Shown here in pieces: positions 8,231 through 17,334 of a DNA stretch of 64,000 nt. Source of the DNA: Phaeobacter sp. 22II1-1F12B (GTDB lineage Bacteria; Pseudomonadota; Alphaproteobacteria; Rhodobacterales; Rhodobacteraceae); contig NZ_AQQP01000001.1 in NCBI RefSeq assembly GCF_002210165.1, forward strand, positions 372,001 through 436,000, given 5' to 3'. Position numbers and translations under genes: made by a program. The notes beneath the pieces are model-generated. The model saw only the letters and a list, made by a program, of their open reading frames with translations. It had not been told where the DNA came from and did not search any database. Each line of letters starts with the position of its first letter. Positions within the stretch are counted from its first letter, which is position 1.

Positions 8231-10527
8231 ATAATTTACCTTTTTTAACGGTTTTCTTCCTGATCGCAAGCAATATTGTCTTCGCAGAAACCTTGCGAGT
8301 CCGGTCAGGCGAGCACGGAGAATTTACAAGGTTTACGGTTAACATACCTCCGGGTTCAGTTTGGAAAATAAATGAAATAGATCAAGAGTTTGAACTGATA
8401 GTTGATGTAGAAAATGTCGAGTATGATTTGAGTGGAATATTTTCTAGAATTCCGCGGAATCGCGTGCTGGATGTTGATCAGAAAGGCATCGGCGACCCCC
8501 TGAAGTTCAAGCTTAATTGCTATTGTTCAGTCAAGCCATCGTTATTTGGAAACGACTTGATAGTGATAGATGTCTCGAATACCAAAGCCTCCAACCTAAC
8601 CGCGGTTGCAAAGTACAAGCCTATTCGTGGCGCCAATTATTATAGGTTTGCTAGTGGCTTCTCCCAGCTGGACCTAATCACACAAGACTTTGAAACTACT
8701 TCTATGGGTACCGTAGTGAGATCGGATTCTCAGTTGCAGTTGCCCCAACTTGCAGTCAATCGAAATTACGCTAGCATTTTGCCCATTGGAAAAGTTCCGA
8801 TCTCGGAGTTCGATAATATTAGAAATATTGTTGAGCGGAGGCTAATCGAAGAAATAGAGCATGCTCGTGTTGGCGAATCATTATACTCAGAAAGCTTATC
8901 TAGTGGCCTGAATTCAAGATATGATGAGAATAACGAGGTTGATGGTCGGGACTTAAAAGATGGAGAAAGTTCTTCCGCTGGTGGTCCCGGGTTAAACTTT
9001 GATTATCGAAATGCTCTTGATGAAAATTTAGTGCGTGAAATAAAGCCGTTGGGAGAAGGTAAGATTGAAAAAGAATGCAAGGGTGAAGGAGATATAGAAA
9101 TCTCTTCTTGGGTGGGGAGGGATGATTCCTATACGAAAAAATTATCATTTTGGAGGGCTAGGCTTTATGGGGAATTTGATCGAGTGAATGATGTCGCGGC
9201 AATTAACCTTGCCAAGATACAACTTCACTTTGGGTTCGGTGCAGAAGCTTTGGAAACGCTAATGCTCTCCGGCGCTAAAAATTCAGAGCGCGAGATCTTG
9301 GTTGAATTAGCAAGAATCATCGAAGAGCCAGGGGTGTACGTTTCCCCCATGTTCAAAGGCCAGCATGTATGTGACCAAAATTCGGCTTTGTGGGCAGTGC
9401 TGACTCGACCGGATACCGCCGCGTCCTCGAATCATGAGGCGGTTATTCGTTCGGTCGAAAATTTGCCAAAAGGATTAAAAGAACATTTGGGAGCTGCTGT
9501 AAGTCGAATATTTTTGACGGAAAATGAACCGGATGTATCAGATTCGATACTGCGAATCTTGAATAGAGGTCCGGACCATGAGAATTTTTCTGCACTTCTA
9601 GCAGAGGCTAGCAGCGCAGAACTCAAGGGAGATAATGAGATTGCTGGAACAAAACGAGAACGTGTTGTGAGCAGCAACACAATGCACTCTCCGAAAGCGC
9701 TCGTTCATTTGGTCTCGAAAGCGGTAGATGAGCGCGGGACGTTGGACCCTAAAATTATGGGTCTAATTTCATCATATGAACGGGAGTTTAAAGGAACTGA
9801 TGTTGGCTTTGAGTTGGCAAGAGCCAAAATATTGGGGAGTGCCATTCTGGGGGATTTCAGAGAAGCGGTAAAGGATTTTGGTAAGATCTCTACTTCCAAT
9901 GAGGGTTTATCACTCAAAGAGACAAGGAATGACCTGCTAATGATTTTGACGGAGAGAGCGAGTGATGCAGAATTTATTGAATACGGGTTGCTAATGGCAG
10001 GTGGGTTTGAAAATGAAATGGATGCGATGGTAAGGGAAGAAATGGCGGTGCGACTGTTGAACCTTGGGTTGTCCAGGCCAGCTAACGGATTACTAACGCT
10101 TTTTAAGACCCCAGGTGAATCAAATAGAAGTAGAGTACTGCGAGCCCGCGCCGCTCTCCTGGAAAACCTGCCTTATGAAGCATTGGATGCTATTTCTGGA
10201 ATGTCTCAACCGGAGGCGATCAAACTGCGCGCGGAGGCGATGCTTCAAATCAAAAGATATTCGGAAGCGGCAGAACTGTTCACCGATTTGGATGAATTGG
10301 AAGTTGCATCACGTAGTTTCTGGTTGGCGGATCAGCCTGAAAAAGTCGCTGACGAAGAAGGTGGTGAGTATGGTCAAATTTCGAGAGTGACGAGGGAATT
10401 AGAGATCGTTGATTCAAGCGTTCCTGAGGTGCAACCACTACAGCGCGCTAGGGAATTATTAATGGAAAGTGGTAATGTTAGGTCTAGTATTTCGGAACTG
10501 CTTGGGCGCGTGCAATTAAGCGACTAA
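8227..10527 (+). CDS. Exported TPR-rich protein of the stator operon
   Basis: A 766-residue protein from ATG 8227, which overlaps the motA stop as ATGA; the longer upstream frame is inside motA. A signal peptide (residues 1-20, ending VFA) implies a periplasmic location. The N-terminal 150 residues look like a beta-rich domain, followed by a low-complexity charged linker (about 210-300). The rest is alpha-helical with TPR-like pairs ('RARAALLENLPYEALDAISG', 'AEAMLQIKRYSEAAELFTDL'). It is coupled to fliL-DUF6468-motE-motA, so a stator or periplasmic assembly role, analogous to rhizobial MotC, is plausible but inferred. I do not recognise a named family. Confidence 0.75.
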   Translation: MNNLPFLTVFFLIASNIVFAETLRVRSGEHGEFTRFTVNIPPGSVWKINEIDQEFELIVDVENVEYDLSGIFSRIPRNRVLDVDQKGIGDPLKFKLNCYCSVKPSLFGNDLIVIDVSNTKASNLTAVAKYKPIRGANYYRFASGFSQLDLITQDFETTSMGTVVRSDSQLQLPQLAVNRNYASILPIGKVPISEFDNIRNIVERRLIEEIEHARVGESLYSESLSSGLNSRYDENNEVDGRDLKDGESSSAGGPGLNFDYRNALDENLVREIKPLGEGKIEKECKGEGDIEISSWVGRDDSYTKKLSFWRARLYGEFDRVNDVAAINLAKIQLHFGFGAEALETLMLSGAKNSEREILVELARIIEEPGVYVSPMFKGQHVCDQNSALWAVLTRPDTAASSNHEAVIRSVENLPKGLKEHLGAAVSRIFLTENEPDVSDSILRILNRGPDHENFSALLAEASSAELKGDNEIAGTKRERVVSSNTMHSPKALVHLVSKAVDERGTLDPKIMGLISSYEREFKGTDVGFELARAKILGSAILGDFREAVKDFGKISTSNEGLSLKETRNDLLMILTERASDAEFIEYGLLMAGGFENEMDAMVREEMAVRLLNLGLSRPANGLLTLFKTPGESNRSRVLRARAALLENLPYEALDAISGMSQPEAIKLRAEAMLQIKRYSEAAELFTDLDELEVASRSFWLADQPEKVADEEGGEYGQISRVTRELEIVDSSVPEVQPLQRARELLMESGNVRSSISELLGRVQLSD

Positions 10528-11135
10528 TTTCTTTAAGCGTAAGATTTCTAGTCTCGATGAGTTCCTGAAATAATCGATTGCACGAAAGGCGCACATCAAG
10601 GCTTGCGCAGGCGGATCCAAGTGAAAGTTAGAGTTGCGATATTCAGCTTGATCGAGATGAAGTCAAACTGTTGCAGGAAACTAAAAATTTGTGTGTCAAT
10701 TTTAATTTGGTGGTTTCCGGGGAATTTTCAAAAAGTTCTATGGCGAGGCGTCAATTCTCTTATTCCGCAGGAACAGTGTCCAACATGCTAATGTGGGTGC
10801 TTGGCATTTAACTATGGTGTCGAGGCGCAGCAAAGGATGCGTCACTTCCTTCGGTAAATACACCACGTTCGTTTGAAATTTCCACTCGCTTTCAAAAATC
10901 GAAGTGGTAATCCTACTTTCTTGGTCAATATGCGGCCAGATGCGCCTATGGATTGGCAAATCAGGGGGTGGGGAGCGCTTTTGCTAAGTAGGAGTTGCAC
11001 CAACCTTTTCGAAGTTTTTTTTTCTGTCCACTGCTTCAGTTCGCGCGTTGAGAAAGTTCATGCAGCAGAAGGTTTTTTCTAGCGACTGCAGTTTCGCCTT
11101 GTAAGCCCTACGTATCCTTCGCTATACGCGTCCGC
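10528..11135. other. Intergenic stretch before tRNA-Ser without a clear gene
   Basis: About 600 AT-rich bases separate the TPR gene from tRNA-Ser(GCT). A short open stretch with coding-like texture lies at about 10630-10800 on the plus strand, but it has in-frame stops and no start or ribosome site that I trust. It may be a decayed flagellar gene. Nothing else is recognisable. Confidence 0.4.
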
Positions 11136-11225
11136 GGAGACGTGGCCGAGTGGTCGAAGGCGCTCCCCTGCTAAGGGAGTATACCGGGAACGGTATCGAG
11201 GGTTCGAATCCCTTCGTCTCCGCCA
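11136..11225 (+). tRNA. tRNA-Ser(GCT)
   Basis: GGAGACG at the 5' end pairs with CGTCTCC near the 3' end; discriminator G is followed by an encoded CCA. The anticodon stem CTCCC/GGGAG encloses the loop CTGCTAA, giving anticodon GCT. A long variable arm typical of serine tRNAs is present, with T-arm GAGGGTTCGAATCCCTT. Its 3' end is the integration site of the element that follows: a copy of the last 16 bases, with one change, is found at 19037. Confidence 0.97.
11210..11225 (+). other. attL in the tRNA-Ser 3' end
   Basis: CCCTTCGTCTCCGCCA at the tRNA 3' end matches CCCTTCGTCTCCACCA at 19037-19052 in 15 of 16 bases, the first 12 contiguous. Integration preserves the tRNA sequence. Confidence 0.85.
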
Positions 11226-11353
11226 GAATCCCGCCTTTTCAGGGGGTTCGGAAGCCTAAACCACAAGGTTTCCACGGTTTTTCCATAGGACGCTCAACAT
11301 CTAGCCTCAATCCACCACGATAAATTTATGGGGTAATTTGTGGGGTAGATTCG

Positions 11354-12697
11354 ATGGACGGCTCGCACTTTGAACACACGCCCGGCGGCAAGAAGCCGGG
11401 GCCACATCTCGAACGCCGACTCACGGCGGCATTCGTCAAGACCGCGCCACCCGGACGACACACCGACGGCGGGGGGCTGTATCTGGAAGTAGACCCATCA
11501 GGCGCTCGACGGTGGATCTTGCGTATCACCGTCAAGAAGCGGCGGCGGGACTTCGGTCTTGGGTCTGCCAATGTCGTGTCCTTGCAGGATGCCCGGACCA
11601 AGGCGTTTGAACTGCGGCGCGTCGTTGCTCTGGGCGGCAATCCAAAGGCGCACACGCGGGCCAGCGGCGGCAAAGATATGACATTCGAAACGATGGCCAA
11701 ACGGGTTCACGAACGGAAGTTTCAGGACCGGATGAACAACGGAAAGCACATCGCCCAATGGATTAACACGCTGGCCACATATGCATTCCCCACAATTGGG
11801 AAAATGTCGGTTGATGAAATTCATCAAGATGACATTGAGCATTTACTTAACCCCATTTGGACCAAGAAACCCGAAACCGCGCGGCGTGTTCTACAACGAA
11901 TTACAACCGTCTTGGACCACGCCTGCGCTGCGGGATATCGGACAACGGTCAATCCAGCAAAAGGGCTTGCGGGATTGATGCGAGACCAAAGAGATAAGCC
12001 TCAAAACTTCAAGGCGCTTCACCACGATGAAATTCCGGACCTTTGGACGACACTCAAAGACAATAGTGCAATAGGAGCAATGGCGTTAAAATTTACGATT
12101 TTGACGGCCTCCCGGTCTGGGCCGGTGAGATTTGCTACTTGGGACCAGTTCGACGATGCCTTAGAAATTTGGACAGTCCCAGAAGATAATATGAAAGGCC
12201 GTGAAGAATTTAGAGTTCCACTGTCGGAACAAGCCACCGACATTTTGCGAGAATTGCGCGGGAAGCGTTCAAAAGCTGTCGATTTGGTTTTCCCTTCACC
12301 AAGCAAGCCGAACAAACCGATTTCTGAGAACACGATGCGGAAGTTGCTTCAATCACATTATCCGGGCCAAACCGTCCACGGAATGCGGGCCGCATTTCGG
12401 ACTTGGGCAGCGGAAGTTGTGGATGCCCGCGACGATGTAGCGGAAACCGCTTTGGCGCATTTGGTGGGCAGCGAAACAGTGCGAGCATACAATCGCACCG
12501 AAAGGTTCTACCATCGACAAATCTTGATGGATGATTGGGGCCTTTGGGTGGAAGGTCGCTTTGAATTATTTGCCAATGATGCGTCAGATGCAGACCGCCG
12601 TGAGGCGGTCTATCGCCTCAAAATGGGTGATGCCCAATATGAAGAATGGATGACCGAGATTGAAGCCTTTGAAAATCAGAAGGCAAATTCGTCCTGA
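11354..12697 (+). CDS. Tyrosine-recombinase integrase of the tRNA-Ser element
   Basis: A 447-residue integrase starting at ATG 11354, 128 bp after the tRNA. The N-terminal DUF4102-like arm-binding domain (about residues 22-100, 'TDGGGLYLEVDPSGARRW') is followed by a SAM-like core-binding domain (about 110-210) and a catalytic domain. Catalytic residues visible: Arg254 (TASRSG), His342 and Arg345 (VHGMR), His369 (LAHLVG) and nucleophile Tyr379 (VRAYNR). This is the P4-like group that targets tRNA 3' ends, consistent with the attL/attR pair. The last 22 bp overlap the end of the convergent nuclease/methylase gene. Confidence 0.95.
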   Translation: MDGSHFEHTPGGKKPGPHLERRLTAAFVKTAPPGRHTDGGGLYLEVDPSGARRWILRITVKKRRRDFGLGSANVVSLQDARTKAFELRRVVALGGNPKAHTRASGGKDMTFETMAKRVHERKFQDRMNNGKHIAQWINTLATYAFPTIGKMSVDEIHQDDIEHLLNPIWTKKPETARRVLQRITTVLDHACAAGYRTTVNPAKGLAGLMRDQRDKPQNFKALHHDEIPDLWTTLKDNSAIGAMALKFTILTASRSGPVRFATWDQFDDALEIWTVPEDNMKGREEFRVPLSEQATDILRELRGKRSKAVDLVFPSPSKPNKPISENTMRKLLQSHYPGQTVHGMRAAFRTWAAEVVDARDDVAETALAHLVGSETVRAYNRTERFYHRQILMDDWGLWVEGRFELFANDASDADRREAVYRLKMGDAQYEEWMTEIEAFENQKANSS

Positions 12698-15600
12698 CGG
12701 TCATCGCCTGCCCGAGTGGTTGCCGCGCTGTCATCGTCAAACACGCCATCGGCGCGGAGCAATTCCGCGTCGATAAGTGGTCCTGAACATATGCGCTCCA
12801 AAAGGTCGGCTTGGTCGGATTCCAATTCTGTCAGTAGTGTCAAAACGTGAAGCAGATTTATCAGGTCTTCTGTATATGACGCGGGCCACCGTTCAGGCTG
12901 AATGTTTTGGAGTGGCGAGGGTGGTCGTTTATCGCCAATCGTCGGGCGACTGCGGTCAAGGCGGCGATAACTGAACCATTGGTCGATGACATTCTTGCCT
13001 GATACTTCATAGTCGCGGACTTCGGGCGCGATATTGTCAATGAAGCCTTCCCCCACATAAAGGCGGCGCTCTGCTTCTTCATAGCGTAATTCATTGGGGA
13101 ATTTCGCGGGGTCTGCGGGGATTGCTCCGCCTCTTGGAATGGTCGGGCCTCCCGCCGCCCTTGGCGAGCCTGCGGGACGGTTATTTGCGGGGTCAGTGAA
13201 TCGCTCGCCGTATGTGTGAAGCCAGACGATACGTTTGCCAATTTCCACAGCCTCTCGGTAGAGGTCGTGGCGAGCCGTCAAAGGAATACGCAGGCCCGGT
13301 TGAACGAGGTCGGATTGAAAGCGTTCAGTATATGCCGGATTTGCAGCCACGGCGGCAATGTAGGCCAGAAAATCGGGGGCCGACACGGGATTGGAAAGAC
13401 TTCGTGTGAGCCTTGCCAATAAAGCGGGCCGGATATTAGGTTGGGTTGCCGCCTCATCCAACCAGAGAAGAAAAACTCGCCCCCCTCGTCCGTTGTAGTT
13501 ATCAAGGTCAGGAACTAGGTCGGTGAGCGTAAGCGCCGGTCCATTCTGTGGGCTTGTTCTATTTACAGCGGTCAAATGGACCTGCTGTGGCCCGAAGCAA
13601 TCCCAGATATTCGGATTGGCCCGGTTGAGCAGTCTGTTATCTGGAATAATCCACTGCCTGTCGAAACTTCTAACCGAATACCTTGTTGGTGCTATCGCCG
13701 TGCCTGAGTCGGCGCGAACGCTTTGAACACGATGCGGAAATCCAGACAGGCCGGACCGCGATTCCTTGTCAATTGTTTTATCGCCTCCTTGATGTGGGTA
13801 AAAAGCCTCGGCTTGGAGTGCTTGGTCCCGAATTGCTTTTAAGGTAGCCCACCTTTCATCTAGGCTTTCTCTATCCGGCGCAATCACCCAAGTTCTGCCG
13901 GGCATAACCCCAGACCCGTCATAAAGAAACATGTCTTCCAAAGGTGCCGATGCACCCCATATTCCTTGCGCACCAGGCAAGAAAGGCGCGCGGAACTGGT
14001 TTGGGCAAATCTCCCAAGCTGCATCATCGATGCCAATTGCGGAAAGCGAGGCAAACTTTTCTTCCCGGCGCACTGCTGGCAACCTTTGAAAACGAACAAC
14101 CGCAGCTTCTTCTGTCCCTTCCTCGCTATTACGGGCGGCAATAACAATGCATACAGGGCGCTGGGCGCCTTGGAAAATTCGGCTGTTTACTGGCGGTTGA
14201 AGCCCCTCGGGTGTCGCGTCGATTACCCAGATTTCATCTGCATCGCGGCGTAAGTCTGCGCGCATCTTTTGAAACCCGGGGCCATTGAGGAACCCGGCCG
14301 CAGTAATAAAGCATACCACGCCTTTTCTGTCTGGCCTTGGCATTTCTCCCTCGGCGGGCGGGTCGCCAAAAACTTTCCAAGTGGCCCATCGCCAGAAATA
14401 GACATAAAGATTTTTGAGGTGTTTCAGGTGTGCGCCTGCGCCCCATTCCGCTGGGGTCTTCCATTCGTCCAATGGGGCGGCTTCTCCGTCCCGCCCATTC
14501 TCAATCCAAGCCCCCCGGCCTTTGGCCTTTTCCTTGTAGGGCGGGTTGCCAATTACGACGGTAATCGGCTCCTCGCCCTTGATGCGGTTTGCCTCCTCAT
14601 AACTGGCGGTCAGGGGCGCAAAGAGAGAGGGCAAGCGGGCGCGTGATTCCTCGGGGTCCGACAGGGTGTCAGTGACGAACAGGCGTGGGTGAATGTGGGT
14701 GCTTTCGGTCAGTTCCACCAACTCGCTTAACAGGCGGAGTTGTGCCACCACGAAAGGCCCAAACTGCAACTCGAATCCGATAAGCCTTTGGGCGATGGAT
14801 TCCATCACGCCGGGGACTGCCCCTGCGCCAAGGTCGGCCTCTACCTGCTCGGCGATGTGGCGCAGAATGCCCAAGAGGTAGGTGCCCGTTCCCACGGCTG
14901 GGTCAACGACCGTCACCTCGTCGGCACGGAAGCCACCAGACAGCGCAAAACGCGCCGGGTGGCGCAGGATATCGTCTGTGAGGCGCACCATCGCCCGGAC
15001 CACTTCGGGCGGGGTGTAGTAAGAGCCAGTCTGCTTGCGCAGTTTGTTGTCGTAGGTTTCGAGGAAGAACTCGTAGAAATAGAGCCAAGCGTCATCATCG
15101 CCGCGCGATACGGTGGGCCAATCCACCGCGTCCAGCACCCGTGTCAGCGATTTGAGAGAGGTCGCCAGCGTGTCAGGGTTGGAGGTGAGAAAACCGAGCG
15201 CGGTACCGATCAATGAATCCGTGGATCGCAGATCGCGGGCGGCGTGATCAATGCCATCGGCCAGCGACACACCCCGCGCACGGGCCATCAGGAGGCCAAA
15301 AACAACCGCTTGGGCGTAGCCATCGGCAAACTGCTTATCGTCCGCCTCTGGGAACAGGATTTGCCGCCAGTCGGAGCGCAGGGCGGCAACCTCGGAGTCG
15401 TCGGCTTCCAGCCTCTCGATTGTCTCATCTCGGAGCAAGCGGCACAGGCGGGCGGAGATGCGGGCCAGTTCACGGGCGTTGCGTGGGCTGGTGGGCGTCC
15501 AGGTGAGGAAGTTGTTGAAGATGGATACAAGGTCCGTGGAAGCGGCCAAAGCGCCCCCAGCGGTCCTTATATCGCCTGTGAGGCGCACCACACCGGAGCC

Positions 15601-16017
15601 GCTCGGTGCTTCTTGGAGTTCTCCGTCGTGCCAGACCGAGAATTCATTGCCATCGGTGTAGATGAGGTTGGGGAGGGCTTTCAGTTTCTCCCACTGCTTC
15701 TTGTCGTGTGCATCGGTGAAGCGGCGTGGGTCTGCGCCCTTGCCGGGGGCCTTGATTTCCACGAAGCCGATGAGGTCGGACGCCGACCCCCGCCGACGCA
15801 TAATCGCGTAGTCGGGACGGATGGCCAAATCCGGCATCGGTGTCTCGGGGACAAGGAAGATGTCGGAAGGGCCAAGGCCACACTGCTCGGCCAGACCGGG
15901 GAACAGGATTTCAAGGGGGCCGCGCAACTGCTCCTCTGGACGGCCAGAGACGACCGACCCAAGGCGGCGCTGCGCTTCGATGCCGAAGCGTGAGATGAGG
16001 TCATCAAAATCGGGCAC
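12676..16017 (-). CDS. Single-chain nuclease-methyltransferase, type ISP-like restriction enzyme
   Basis: A 1113-residue protein starting at GTG 16017 with a GAGG site upstream. An N-terminal PD-(D/E)XK-like nuclease region shows Asp69 (RPDYAI) and Glu87-x-Lys89 (FVEIKAPG). The N6-adenine methylase domain has motif I DPAVGTG at 372-378 and motif IV NPPY at 491-494. The C-terminal third ('RRLYVGEGFIDNIAPEVRDYEVSG') resembles the specificity domain of type ISP enzymes. The DEAD/RecA-type helicase found in classical type ISP enzymes such as LlaBIII seems absent between nuclease and methylase, so it may work like a type IIG/IIL enzyme. No separate methylase or specificity gene is nearby. Probable anti-phage cargo. 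Confidence 0.85.
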   Translation of the reverse strand: MPDFDDLISRFGIEAQRRLGSVVSGRPEEQLRGPLEILFPGLAEQCGLGPSDIFLVPETPMPDLAIRPDYAIMRRRGSASDLIGFVEIKAPGKGADPRRFTDAHDKKQWEKLKALPNLIYTDGNEFSVWHDGELQEAPSGSGVVRLTGDIRTAGGALAASTDLVSIFNNFLTWTPTSPRNARELARISARLCRLLRDETIERLEADDSEVAALRSDWRQILFPEADDKQFADGYAQAVVFGLLMARARGVSLADGIDHAARDLRSTDSLIGTALGFLTSNPDTLATSLKSLTRVLDAVDWPTVSRGDDDAWLYFYEFFLETYDNKLRKQTGSYYTPPEVVRAMVRLTDDILRHPARFALSGGFRADEVTVVDPAVGTGTYLLGILRHIAEQVEADLGAGAVPGVMESIAQRLIGFELQFGPFVVAQLRLLSELVELTESTHIHPRLFVTDTLSDPEESRARLPSLFAPLTASYEEANRIKGEEPITVVIGNPPYKEKAKGRGAWIENGRDGEAAPLDEWKTPAEWGAGAHLKHLKNLYVYFWRWATWKVFGDPPAEGEMPRPDRKGVVCFITAAGFLNGPGFQKMRADLRRDADEIWVIDATPEGLQPPVNSRIFQGAQRPVCIVIAARNSEEGTEEAAVVRFQRLPAVRREEKFASLSAIGIDDAAWEICPNQFRAPFLPGAQGIWGASAPLEDMFLYDGSGVMPGRTWVIAPDRESLDERWATLKAIRDQALQAEAFYPHQGGDKTIDKESRSGLSGFPHRVQSVRADSGTAIAPTRYSVRSFDRQWIIPDNRLLNRANPNIWDCFGPQQVHLTAVNRTSPQNGPALTLTDLVPDLDNYNGRGGRVFLLWLDEAATQPNIRPALLARLTRSLSNPVSAPDFLAYIAAVAANPAYTERFQSDLVQPGLRIPLTARHDLYREAVEIGKRIVWLHTYGERFTDPANNRPAGSPRAAGGPTIPRGGAIPADPAKFPNELRYEEAERRLYVGEGFIDNIAPEVRDYEVSGKNVIDQWFSYRRLDRSRPTIGDKRPPSPLQNIQPERWPASYTEDLINLLHVLTLLTELESDQADLLERICSGPLIDAELLRADGVFDDDSAATTRAGDDRQDEFAF

Positions 16018-16097
16018 TGCTCAACCTCGTGTTTTGGGTGCCAGACTACTCTTTGCTGTCTGGAAAAGGCAATCACGATAGTTGCTTTCCTCCATCA

Positions 16098-17315
16098 TTA
16101 TTTGAAAGGGTCTTCTCTTGTTCGCCTCGATGTGGCCTGCATTTCACTCGCGTTCATCAAGTCCTCCGCAACCCTCAATACCGGACTTTGCGCCCCAATA
16201 CGCAAAAGTCTGGTTTTGAGGGTGTCGCGCGTCAAAACAAGTTCGTGGAAAACACGCCTAACACGATGCCCGCGAAAAGGAACGCTGCGTATGAGATTGG
16301 ATTGACCTTGGGGTCGGTTCTTCTTTCGATTGATGAAAGGCGGTTCATTGTGTTTTGGGCTTGACCGTTGAGTTGGCGCAGTGCGGTCTCTATGGAAGTC
16401 AAACGGTGAAGTTCTGCTTTGGTTTCTGCTTGAAACTTTGACCGGGATTGCGCCTCCGACATCTGCTCGCGGTTCATTTCCGCTATCGCTGCGGCAACTC
16501 TCTCGCTGCCACGGGACGCCGCCCTTGCTGCCAACTGTGTTTCCTTTATCGCCGCCTCCCAGTCGATTATTTCCGTGGTCATTTAAGCTCTCCTTCAATG
16601 AATTGATTTCTCGAATGCATCTGTTTGCTTCGGCTCTCGAGAATCCGCTATCAATTTTTTGCCAATCTGGTTTCTTCTCTGCCTTGATTGAGCGTTTTCC
16701 AATCGCTCTCGCACCCGCTCCCTCGTGGATTGTAGGGATTTTATCTATACCTCGCTCCTCGTATGAACGGTGGTCAATTTGAGAATCTTTCCCATAACCC
16801 CATTGGAGCATCATTCTGTTGTGAATGGTTGCCCAATCTTTTGCTGCGGATTGAATTGCGTTCTTTCGCGCCATCCCCATTACGCTGCGCGGCCTGCCCC
16901 TACCTCCCTTGCGTTGATACTTGTCAAAGCAAACCAAATGGAAATGCGGGTTTCTAACATCATTTCCTTGTATGTCGTGGATTGCCGCTACATATGACGC
17001 AACACCGCCAGTCAAGTGTTCCGCATATGCGGAAACCAACGCCGCACGCTCCACCTCATTTGCTTCAACAGGCAGCGCTATTGTGAATCTTTCGCAAACG
17101 CGCCCCTTGCCTTTTTCAGCGCGGAGTTCTGTGGCCTCTGCAATCTCCTTGTGTGACGCGCCATCAAGCCTGCCCTGAATCACAGTTCTTGCTGCTTTGG
17201 GTCTTGTGATATAGCGGAGATGGGAAAGGGTTTGGCCAAATTTGGCTGCTCGCACAGTGCAGGTGCGCTTATCAGAGAATGTTTTTACAGAATGCCTAAA
17301 CGAAAATAGTGCCAT
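16098..17315 (-). CDS. mobA: MobA/MobL-family relaxase
   Basis: A 405-residue relaxase. The metal-binding His triad is visible: His113 (AAIHD), His124 and His126 (NPHFHL). Candidate nicking Tyr35 lies in 'SHLRYITRP', and a Gly/Arg-rich loop follows the triad. This is the MOBQ type found on RSF1010-like plasmids. It would nick oriT and pilot single-stranded DNA through a helper's type IV secretion system. Unlike RSF1010 MobA there is no primase domain at the C-terminus, which is low-complexity and basic. Its 3' third overlaps a second frame at 16232-16582. The start ATG lies about 20 bp from the oriT-like hairpin. Confidence 0.92.
   Translation of the reverse strand: MALFSFRHSVKTFSDKRTCTVRAAKFGQTLSHLRYITRPKAARTVIQGRLDGASHKEIAEATELRAEKGKGRVCERFTIALPVEANEVERAALVSAYAEHLTGGVASYVAAIHDIQGNDVRNPHFHLVCFDKYQRKGGRGRPRSVMGMARKNAIQSAAKDWATIHNRMMLQWGYGKDSQIDHRSYEERGIDKIPTIHEGAGARAIGKRSIKAEKKPDWQKIDSGFSRAEANRCIREINSLKESLNDHGNNRLGGGDKGNTVGSKGGVPWQRESCRSDSGNEPRADVGGAIPVKVSSRNQSRTSPFDFHRDRTAPTQRSSPKHNEPPFINRKKNRPQGQSNLIRSVPFRGHRVRRVFHELVLTRDTLKTRLLRIGAQSPVLRVAEDLMNASEMQATSRRTREDPFK
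16232..16582 (-). CDS. Nested MobB-like membrane protein inside mobA
   Basis: A 116-residue frame lying wholly inside mobA, same strand, shifted frame. It has its own strong ribosome site (AAGGAGAG, 6 bp before ATG 16582), which argues it is translated. The protein is an acidic/amphipathic coiled coil (about 10-85) with a single C-terminal transmembrane helix (about 95-114, 'SYAAFLFAGIVLGVFS'). RSF1010 mobB is also nested out of frame in mobA, and its product has a membrane segment needed for efficient transfer; ColE1-type plasmids show similar nesting (mbeB/mbeD in mbeA). Homology to MobB is not claimed from sequence; the analogy is architecture and position. Confidence 0.72.
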   Translation of the reverse strand: MTTEIIDWEAAIKETQLAARAASRGSERVAAAIAEMNREQMSEAQSRSKFQAETKAELHRLTSIETALRQLNGQAQNTMNRLSSIERRTDPKVNPISYAAFLFAGIVLGVFSTNLF

Positions 17316-17334
17316 CGAACTTCTTTGGTTTGCA

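Noticed and set aside
10603-10959. Short open frames before tRNA-Ser
   Set aside because: No start signal, no motif, and the neighbouring frame with coding-like texture has stops.
14740-15993. Long plus-strand open frames opposite the nuclease-methylase gene
   Set aside because: Antisense openings caused by GC-rich codon use; the minus-strand frame has complete methylase motifs.
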